Assembly: GCF_900635445.1 (NCBI RefSeq)
Contig: NZ_LR134117.1
Coordinates: 1,116,001 to 1,180,000 of the forward strand
Length of the DNA: 64,000 bases
Source of the DNA: Serratia odorifera
Lineage (GTDB): Bacteria; Pseudomonadota; Gammaproteobacteria; Enterobacterales; Enterobacteriaceae
Reading direction: 5' to 3'
The position numbers and the translations under genes are program-made. The notes beneath the pieces are model-generated. The model saw only the letters and a list, made by a program, of their open reading frames with translations. It did not search any database and had not been told where the DNA came from. Positions within the stretch are counted from its first letter, which is position 1. Every line of letters starts with the position of its first letter. Positions 58,345 to 64,000 of this stretch are shown one piece after another.

Positions 58345-59262
58345 TTATCCGCTTTCAGGCAGAAAGGACGGCATGACCACGCCGCCGGGACGTTGTGCCT
58401 CGCCCTTCGCCTGCGCCAGATGCAATTCGCAAATCCGTCCCCCCCAGCGCAACAGCGCTCGACTAAGCGCCGAGGACTGCGCCGGCACCAATACCACCGC
58501 CGTATGGCCGCGATGATGTCGGTCGAGCATCCAGCCCAGCAGCTCCAGCGCCATCTCTTCGCGCTGGCAGCATCCCGGCCCCAGCATGCGTGACGCCGGA
58601 TGGGCAACCGATGCCAGGTAGCCGCCGATAATGCCGTCCTGCTCCCACACGGCCGTGCGCCAATATCCACTGCCGTCGCCAAGCAAGAATTCGATATCCC
58701 GTCGCCGGGCGATGCCCAGCAGTTGACGCTCCAGCTGCATGATGGCGGGCAAATCCGCTGGCTGAGCCTGACGAACCCGAACGTGTGACGACGGCGAAAG
58801 GTCAAGACCCCGTGGCGGCACCGCGATCGCCATATCCTGATAGACCGCATACGGCGCAAAACCGGCGCGATGATAAAGCGCGTAAGAATCCAGATTCAGC
58901 GCGCTGGACAACAGCCGCTGCGGCAGCCCGCCCGCCAGCTCATCGCCCTTGTGCAATAGCTGCGCCGCAATGCCACGACCAAAATAGTCGGGATGGACGT
59001 TCATGATGCCCAGTCCAAGGTGTGTTTCGCGCGGATGAAAGAAGCAGGAGCCGCACAGCACGCCGCGTTGATCCTGCGCAACCCAGTGGTGGCCGGCATC
59101 CAGTTGTTGATACACATCGACAAACAGCCCGCAGCTTTCCGCCATGTCCGGGAAAATCGCCGCCATACCGTGCCGCTGGTACCAGGCATTGGTTGAATGG
59201 TGAATTAGTTGGGCAATCGCCAGGCGATCGCTGGGCTGCGCCAGGCGTAATTGAATTTGCAT
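58345..59262 (-). CDS. two-domain GNAT acetyltransferase
   Basis: Promoter-proximal gene of the operon, 305 residues from ATG 59262 (MQIQLRLAQPSDRLAIAQLI) after a GAGGTGG ribosome-binding site. It has two GNAT-like halves: about residues 3-140, with the acetyl-CoA-loop-like VHPDYFGRGIAAQLLHKGDE, and a weaker one from about residue 155 (VRVRQAQPADLPAIMQLERQ). Function is unknown; it could acetylate the pathway substrate or a derived amine to detoxify it, or be a passenger. A longer start at 59313 is open but lacks support. Confidence 0.82.
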   Translation of the reverse strand: MQIQLRLAQPSDRLAIAQLIHHSTNAWYQRHGMAAIFPDMAESCGLFVDVYQQLDAGHHWVAQDQRGVLCGSCFFHPRETHLGLGIMNVHPDYFGRGIAAQLLHKGDELAGGLPQRLLSSALNLDSYALYHRAGFAPYAVYQDMAIAVPPRGLDLSPSSHVRVRQAQPADLPAIMQLERQLLGIARRRDIEFLLGDGSGYWRTAVWEQDGIIGGYLASVAHPASRMLGPGCCQREEMALELLGWMLDRHHRGHTAVVLVPAQSSALSRALLRWGGRICELHLAQAKGEAQRPGGVVMPSFLPESG

Positions 59263-59312
59263 CGGCCACCTCGATACCGTCAGGAACCGGGCAAGATACT
59301 GCGAAATCGTCA

Positions 59313-59330
59313 AATGAAATCGATTTCATT
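59313..59330. promoter_or_regulatory. LacI-type operator O1
   Basis: A perfect 18-bp palindrome, AATGAAATCGATTTCATT, with the central CG step typical of LacI/GalR-family operators. It lies 51 bp upstream of the GNAT gene and between it and the divergent regulator gene. Confidence 0.8.
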
Positions 59331-59344
59331 CAAGCCATGAGCAA

Positions 59345-59362
59345 AATGTAATCGATTTCTTT
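59345..59362. promoter_or_regulatory. LacI-type operator O2
   Basis: AATGTAATCGATTTCTTT matches the O1 palindrome at 16 of 18 positions, and the centres of the two sites lie 32 bp apart, about three helical turns, so two dimers could bind on one face. It is the natural second site for the adjacent regulator. Confidence 0.72.
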
Positions 59363-59504
59363 TTTTCGGCAACCTGATTAAGCTGGTGATTGATGATGGC
59401 GAGTGAAATTTGCAAGCAACATCACAATGCTGGCGGTAAACCCGCTTTTTTAGCCACGTTACCGCATACTGGCGGTGGCAAATCAGCACAAGGAACAGCG
59501 ATTC

Positions 59505-60485
59505 ATGTCGATAGAAAAAGTGGCGAAAATCGCCGGCGTGTCGCCGGCGACGGTATCACGGGTGCTGAACGGCCAGCAGATCGTCAAACCAGCGACGCGC
59601 GATAGGGTATTGGCGGCCATCCGCGAATGCGATTACCAGCCCAACCTGCTGGCGCGCCAGTTACGCACCGCGCGCAGCCGCATGCTGCTGGTGTTGGTGT
59701 CCAACATTACCAACCCGTTCTGCTCATTGGTGGTGCGCGGTATCGAGGAAGAAGCCGAACGCCACGGCTACCATATTCTGCTGTGTAATTCCGAATCCAA
59801 CCCGACGCGCGAATCGGCCTATCTCAAACTGTTGAGCGGGAAAGTGGTGGACGGGGTGATCACCATGGATGCCGTCAGCTGCCTGCCGGGACTGACGGCA
59901 ATGATCGGTGACTTTCCGTGGGTACAGTGTGGCGAAGGAGATCCGGAGTTTCGCGCCTCGTCGGTGACCATAGACAACCACCAGGCGGCGTTTGCCGGCG
60001 TACGGCTGCTGGCGGACAAGGGGCGTCAACGCATCGCCTTGATTAACAGCGATATGCGCTATCTCTATTCGCAACAGCGTGAACAGGGCTATCTGCGGGC
60101 GCTGGCGGATTTTGGCCTGAGTTACCATCGGGTGGAATACGTTGACGGGCTGGAGTATGCCGCCGGTGCGCAGGCGATGAACCGCCTGCTGGCCGACGCG
60201 CAGCCGCCGGATGCGGTATTTGCCATTTCCGACGTGGTTGCCGGCGGGGCGATGAGCGCCTTGCATCAGCGCGGACTGCGTATCCCGCAAGACGTGGCGA
60301 TCATCGGCTTTGACGGCGTGCCGTTCGGCGCTATCACCACGCCGCCGCTGTCGACCATCGAGCAGCCGATGCACCAGTTCGGCATTCGCAGCGTGCAACT
60401 GCTGTTGGCAAAAATCAAGGATCCGCAGTTGGCGCCCAGCAATGAAGTACTGGACTGGCGGCTGGTGGAGCGCGGCACCACCTGA
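59505..60485 (+). CDS. LacI/GalR-family transcription regulator
   Basis: A 326-residue repressor divergent from the five-gene operon. I start at ATG 59505 (MSIEKVAKIAGVSPATVSRV), which places the helix-turn-helix at the N-terminus with the hinge helix PNLLARQLRTARS near residue 50; the longer frame from 59475 adds residues outside the family. The effector domain is a periplasmic-binding-protein fold (LLVLVSNITNPFCSLVVRGI, then FAISDVVAGGAMSAL, VAIIGFDGVPFGAITTPPLS). It has the typical binding pocket residues, but the ligand is not predictable. It ends one base before the convergent PhzF gene. Confidence 0.92.
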   Translation: MSIEKVAKIAGVSPATVSRVLNGQQIVKPATRDRVLAAIRECDYQPNLLARQLRTARSRMLLVLVSNITNPFCSLVVRGIEEEAERHGYHILLCNSESNPTRESAYLKLLSGKVVDGVITMDAVSCLPGLTAMIGDFPWVQCGEGDPEFRASSVTIDNHQAAFAGVRLLADKGRQRIALINSDMRYLYSQQREQGYLRALADFGLSYHRVEYVDGLEYAAGAQAMNRLLADAQPPDAVFAISDVVAGGAMSALHQRGLRIPQDVAIIGFDGVPFGAITTPPLSTIEQPMHQFGIRSVQLLLAKIKDPQLAPSNEVLDWRLVERGTT

Positions 60486-61268
60486 TTAGGCGGTAATTGA
60501 TCCGCGCAGGAATATATTGGCATAGCCGCCGAGCAACGTACGCTCGCCCTGCAACTGGCAAAACAGCTCGCCACCGCGCGGCGAGATCTGCCGGGCATGC
60601 AATGCGCTACGGCCCAGCCTGGCGCTCCAGTACGGCATCAGACTGCAGTGGGCCGAGCCGGTCACCGGATCCTCGCCGCCATCCAGCGTAAAGTAGCGAG
60701 AAACGAAATCCACCTCGTCACCCGGTGCGGTGACGATCACCCCACGACCCACCGCCGCGATCAACGCCGGTATCGCCGGTTGCAGCGCCCTGACCTGCGC
60801 CTCATTGTCCAGTACCACCATTAGCGCATTGGCCTGCCACACCGCCTGCGGCTGCACGCCCAACAGCGCGGCCAGGCCTGCCGGCTCGGCGATCGGGTGC
60901 GGGGCGCGTGTCGGGAAGTCCAGAATCAGGCGTTGACCGTCCGCCGCGTCGCGTTTGACATACAGCTCTCCGCTGGCGGAACGCAGGCGCACATCGTTCA
61001 GCCCCGGGTTCAGCACATTGAGCATCACATGCGCCGCCGCCAGCGTGCCATGGCCGCATAAGTCCACTTCGCGGTACGGCGTGAACCAGCGGATGGCGGC
61101 CATGTCGCCGTCCTGCCACACAAAGCTGGTTTCCGGCAGGTTCAATTCATTGGCGATCGCCTGCATTTGCACGGCGTCCGGTGGCGCTTTCAACACATAT
61201 ACGCCCGCCGGATTGCCGCGCAACCCCTGGCCAACAAAGGCGTCAACGTGGAAATAATCTTCGGTCAT
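60486..61268 (-). CDS. PhzF family isomerase-like protein
   Basis: PhzF relatives catalyse proton shifts on diene-like or amino acid substrates; most family members have no known substrate. The 260 residues from ATG 61268 (MTEDYFHVDAFVGQGLRGNP) hold the catalytic glutamate in NELNLPETSFVWQ, FTPYREVDLCGHGTLAAAHV and the GGEDPVTGSAHCSL motif. AAGGG stands 7 bases before this ATG; a TTG two codons upstream is a weaker alternative. It is co-transcribed with the LysE-type exporter. Confidence 0.9.
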   Translation of the reverse strand: MTEDYFHVDAFVGQGLRGNPAGVYVLKAPPDAVQMQAIANELNLPETSFVWQDGDMAAIRWFTPYREVDLCGHGTLAAAHVMLNVLNPGLNDVRLRSASGELYVKRDAADGQRLILDFPTRAPHPIAEPAGLAALLGVQPQAVWQANALMVVLDNEAQVRALQPAIPALIAAVGRGVIVTAPGDEVDFVSRYFTLDGGEDPVTGSAHCSLMPYWSARLGRSALHARQISPRGGELFCQLQGERTLLGGYANIFLRGSITA

Positions 61269-61278
61269 CTGCAATCCC

Positions 61279-61881
61279 TTAATGCCAAATCAACAACACG
61301 CAGGCTGCGGTCAGCAACCCCATAGAAACGTTAAAGATAACCCAGGCTTTCTTGCTGCGCAGCAAACGGCCAATCACGCTGCCGAAACCGAGCCAGACGA
61401 TGCCGGTGGCCAGATTCATGCCGGAAAGCCCCGCCGAGATCGCCAGAATCGAGTGATTATACCCTTCGCCGTTCAGGCTGAAGCTGGCCACCGCGCCCAG
61501 CGCCATCAGCCAGGCCTTGGGGTTGAGAAACTGCAACAGCCAACCCTGATACAGACGAATCGGCTTGGGTGGCGCGGTATCGGTGTCGAGCTTTTCATAA
61601 CGGGCGGTCGCCACCTTCCACGCCAGCCACAGCAGATACAGGCTGCCAAGAATTTTCAGTGCCAGGTGCAGCGAGGGATAGACCACAATCAGGCTGCCAA
61701 CGCCGAACGCCACCAGCAATAAAATGCTTTGCATGCCGAGTATGATGCCCAGCATCAGCCACAGCGAACGCATAAAGCCAAAGTTGGCGCCGGAGGTGGT
61801 TAACAACAGGTTATTCGGACCGGGCGTAATAGCGGCAACAAACAGGAAGCCGAGCATTGAAAGAAATAAACTTGATTCCAT
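61279..61881 (-). CDS. LysE/RhtB family exporter
   Basis: An amino acid or metabolite exporter of 200 residues with about six membrane segments. The start at ATG 61881 gives MESSLFLSMLGFLFVAAITP, followed by the family hallmark ITPGPNNLL. The substrate is unknown. It lies 10 bp upstream of the PhzF gene, so they probably act together on the same amino acid or related compound. Confidence 0.9.
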   Translation of the reverse strand: MESSLFLSMLGFLFVAAITPGPNNLLLTTSGANFGFMRSLWLMLGIILGMQSILLLVAFGVGSLIVVYPSLHLALKILGSLYLLWLAWKVATARYEKLDTDTAPPKPIRLYQGWLLQFLNPKAWLMALGAVASFSLNGEGYNHSILAISAGLSGMNLATGIVWLGFGSVIGRLLRSKKAWVIFNVSMGLLTAACVLLIWH

Positions 61882-61918
61882 GAAACGGGTGCTCCCCACC
61901 CAAATGCGTGTGTGCGTT

Positions 61919-62043
61919 TACCCGTCATGCTGCAAGCTGCTTACTGGCTGGCTACGCATCCTGAGCCGAAGCACCGGGTTTGCGTAGGCGCATCGGGATG
62001 CATTCACTTGCCGCCTCGATGCAACTCGAATTATTTGGGGTAT
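61919..62043. repeat. intergenic palindromic repeat, copy B
   Basis: About 125 bp in the gap between the LysE-type gene and yheT. Read on the minus strand, it starts ATACCCCAAATAATTCGAGT, continues TGCATCGAGGCGGCAAG and ends near CAGCATGACGGGTAA, so its two ends are inverted relative to one another. It shares TCGAGTTGCATCGAGGCGGC exactly with copy C. Confidence 0.85.
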
Positions 62044-62104
62044 ATTATTAATCATATCCGAATCGTTGGTATGGCAGCCAAGAAGCCCGCGTGAGCATAC
62101 CAGG

Positions 62105-62120
62105 CACTGACCGGTCAGTG
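62105..62120. promoter_or_regulatory. perfect palindrome, possible regulator site upstream of yheT
   Basis: CACTGACCGGTCAGTG is a perfect 16-bp palindrome about 100 bp before yheT. The ACCGGT core and arm length resemble operators of TetR-family repressors. The rest of 62044-62220 shows no gene I can support. Confidence 0.5.
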
Positions 62121-62220
62121 ATGGTCGCTGCCACTACAACGAATAAGGAAATAGTGGTATTGAAGCTAACAGTGCTCTACCGATCAGACAATAGCCGCCA
62201 ATAAGAATTTTATTCACGTT

Positions 62221-63201
62221 ATGTATGAAACCTTCCGCCCTCTCACCGGGGCCAGTAATCCGCACCTGCAAACGCTGCTGCCACGCCTGGTACGTCGTCG
62301 CGTACGACTGAAACCGCATTGGCAACGGCTGAACCTGCCTGATGGCGACTTTCTCGATCTCGCCTGGAGCGAAGACCCGCGCCTGGCGCGCGACAAACCG
62401 CGGGTAGTGCTGTTTCACGGCCTGGAAGGCAACTTCTACAGTCCGTATGCCCACGGCCTGTTGCACGCCTGGCAGCAAAAGGGCTGGCTCGGCGTGGTGA
62501 TGCATTTTCGCGGTTGCAGCGGCGTGCCAAACCGCCAGCAACGCATTTACCATTCCGGTGAAACCGAAGACGCCCGCTTCTTCCTGCAATGGTTGCGCGA
62601 CAGCTATGGCACTGCGCCAACCGCGGCAGTCGGCGTATCGCTCGGCGGCAATATGCTCGCCTGCTATCTGGCACAGCAGGAAGGCAATAGCCTGCTGGAC
62701 GCGGCGGTGGTGGTCTCGGCACCGTTAATGCTCGAACCCTGCTCGTGGCGTATGGATCAGGGATTCTCCCGCGTATATCAGCATTACCTGCTGGGTCAGT
62801 TGAAGCAGAACGCCACGCGAAAACTGCTGCATTATCCCGGCACCCTGCCGCTGAAATTGCCGCAGTTGCAGGGCTTGCGCCGCATTCGCGATTTCGACGA
62901 TCTGATTACCTCGCGCATTCACGGCTTCAGCGACGCCACGGATTATTACCGCCGTTGCAGCGCCTTGCCGCTGCTGCCGAAGATCCAGACACCGTTGCTG
63001 ATCATCCATGCCAAGGACGATCCGTTCATGACCGACGAGGTGATCCCTGACCTCGCCAGCCTGCCGCACAATATCGAATATCAACTGACGGAATGCGGTG
63101 GCCACGTCGGCTTCGTCGGCGGCTCGCTAAAAAAACCCTACATGTGGCTGGAATACCGCATTCCCTCCTGGCTTACCCCTTATCTGGAACAGAACACGTG
63201 A
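62221..63201 (+). CDS. yheT: YheT family alpha/beta hydrolase
   Basis: A 326-residue predicted hydrolase with no established substrate. The core shows HGLEGNFYSPYAHGL (oxyanion region), the nucleophile elbow GVSLGGNMLACYL, acid in HAKDDPFMTDEV and histidine in CGGHVGFVGG. It begins MYETFRPLTGASNPHLQTLL. In E. coli it directly follows yheS; here about 12 kb lie between them. The stop overlaps the GTG start of yheU. Confidence 0.95.
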   Translation: MYETFRPLTGASNPHLQTLLPRLVRRRVRLKPHWQRLNLPDGDFLDLAWSEDPRLARDKPRVVLFHGLEGNFYSPYAHGLLHAWQQKGWLGVVMHFRGCSGVPNRQQRIYHSGETEDARFFLQWLRDSYGTAPTAAVGVSLGGNMLACYLAQQEGNSLLDAAVVVSAPLMLEPCSWRMDQGFSRVYQHYLLGQLKQNATRKLLHYPGTLPLKLPQLQGLRRIRDFDDLITSRIHGFSDATDYYRRCSALPLLPKIQTPLLIIHAKDDPFMTDEVIPDLASLPHNIEYQLTECGGHVGFVGGSLKKPYMWLEYRIPSWLTPYLEQNT

Positions 63202-63432
63202 TAATCCCCTGGAAAGAACTGGACAGCGAAACGCTGAATAATCTGATCGAATCCTTTGTACTGCGCGAAGGCACTGACTACGGCGAGCATGAACGTTCGC
63301 TGACGCAGAAAGTGGGAGGACGTTCGCCGGCAATTGCAAAGCGGCGAAGTGCTGCTGGTGTGGTCGGAACTGCATGAAACCGTCAATATCATGCCACGTG
63401 GCCAGTTCCGTGCCGGTCAGGAAGAAATGTAA
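63198..63432 (+). CDS. yheU: YheU family protein (frameshift near 63315)
   Basis: A small DUF1499-unrelated YheU-type protein of unknown function. Translation starts at GTG 63198 inside the yheT stop codon (MIIPWKELDSETLNNLIESF). A GGG at 63314-63316 has one base too many; removing it gives QKVEDVRRQLQSGEVLLVWS and NIMPRGQFRAGQEEM, 77 residues, close to the usual 72. Coupling to yheT is by overlap. Confidence 0.9.
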
Positions 63433-63475
63433 TCCGCCCTATGACTGGACGGGAAAAATCAGGTATCAATGTGCC

Positions 63476-63541
63476 ATACCCTACAGCACTCGAGTTGCAT
63501 CGAGGCGGCCTACAGCAAAGCAGCTGGAGGTACGACGGATA
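63476..63541. repeat. intergenic palindromic repeat, copy C (short form)
   Basis: A 66-bp member of the family at 13791 and 61919, here between yheU and prkB. It starts ATACCCTACAGCACTCGAGT and ends GGTACGACGGATA; the central part found in longer copies is missing. Confidence 0.82.
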
Positions 63542-63573
63542 AAACACGCATTTTAGACGGAGTAACATATCGT

Positions 63574-64000
63574 ATGGTCTGCCAAACATCCCGTATATCG
63601 CGGTAACCGGCTCCAGCGGAGCCGGCACCACCACTACCAGCGTGGCGTTCCGCAAAATATTCCAGCAGTTGAATATTCGCGCCGCACAGTTTGGAAGGCG
63701 ACAGCTTCCACCGCTACACCCGGCCGGAAATGGACGCGGCGATCCGCAAGGCGCGCGACCTCGGCCGTCATATCAGCTATTTTGGCCCCGAAGCCAACGA
63801 CTTCGGCCTGCTGGAGCAGAGCTTCCGTGAATATGGCAACGGCGGCAGCGGCCGTTCACGTAAATATCTGCACACCTATGACGAAGCCGTGCCGTACAAC
63901 CAGGTTCCTGGCACCTTTACACCGTGGGGAAGCCCTGCCGGAACCCACCGACGTGCTGTTCTACGAAGGGCTGCACGGCGGCGTCGTCACCGATCAGCAT
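63574..64000 (+). CDS. prkB: phosphoribulokinase-like protein PrkB, 5' part (several frame breaks)
   Basis: PrkB is a P-loop kinase of the phosphoribulokinase/uridine kinase family beside crp in enterobacteria, of unknown function. ATG 63574 needs one G removed at 63576-63577 to read SAKHP and one base removed near 63593 to reach IAVTGSSGAGTTTTSVAFRK, which is the P-loop. Further extra bases lie near 63693 (restoring FEGDSFHRYTRPEMDAAIRK) and in 63925-63928 (restoring TPWEALPEPTDVLFYEGLHG). The gene runs off the right edge. Four breaks in 430 bp make this the least reliable stretch. Confidence 0.85.

Overview
The window looks like chromosome of a Serratia-like enterobacterium (Yersiniaceae). 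This is inferred from near-identity of the ribosomal, tuf, fusA, rpoA, secY and TrkA products to enterobacterial proteins and from gene order, which follows the Escherichia coli rrnD-to-crp region with characteristic differences. The assignment to Serratia is from memory of protein sequences, not from a search.

Layout. (1) 1-5301: the acetate-scavenging operon acs-yjcH-actP. acs is cut by an IS2-like element (1585-2921). (2) 5302-11100: an rRNA operon on the minus strand (16S, tRNA-Glu, 23S, 5S) with two promoters, antitermination boxes, an RNase III processing stem and two terminators, the distal one beside a decayed 5S end. (3) 11261-21601: yrdA, aroE, tsaC, yrdD, smg, dprA, def, fmt, rsmB, trkA, mscL, arfA, zntR, yhdN, in E. 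coli order but without yrdB. (4) 21749-35600: the alpha, spc and S10 ribosomal operons, all minus strand. (5) 35799-41230: bfr-bfd and the str operon (rpsL-rpsG-fusA-tuf). (6) 41233-50177: tusBCD-yheO, fkpA, slyX, slyD, yheV, kefB-kefG, yheS. (7) 50234-61881: about 12 kb of accessory genes lying between yheS and yheT, which are neighbours in E. coli: tauABCD for taurine use, a tightly overlapped five-gene operon (GNAT protein, NHS-type permease, two Gfo/Idh/MocA dehydrogenases, TIM-barrel isomerase-like protein) with a divergent LacI-type regulator and paired palindromic operators, and a PhzF-LysE pair. (8) 62221-64000: yheT, yheU and the start of prkB.

How it works together. Most of the window is translation: rRNA, about 29 ribosomal proteins, both elongation factors, initiator-tRNA formylation and deformylation (fmt, def), rRNA and tRNA modification (rsmB, tsaC, tusBCD) and ribosome rescue (arfA, with its hairpin inside the coding end). 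The known feedback leaders of these operons can be located. The accessory block adds sulfonate sulfur acquisition and an uncharacterised carbohydrate or polyol pathway, which is the most interesting candidate system here.

Sequence quality matters. About 30 single-base insertions or deletions break otherwise intact genes, many in short homopolymers and several in essential genes (rpoA, rpsL, tsaC, fmt). These are best read as sequencing or assembly errors. I annotated such genes as full-length coding regions with the break position given. The IS insertion in acs is a separate event and may be real.
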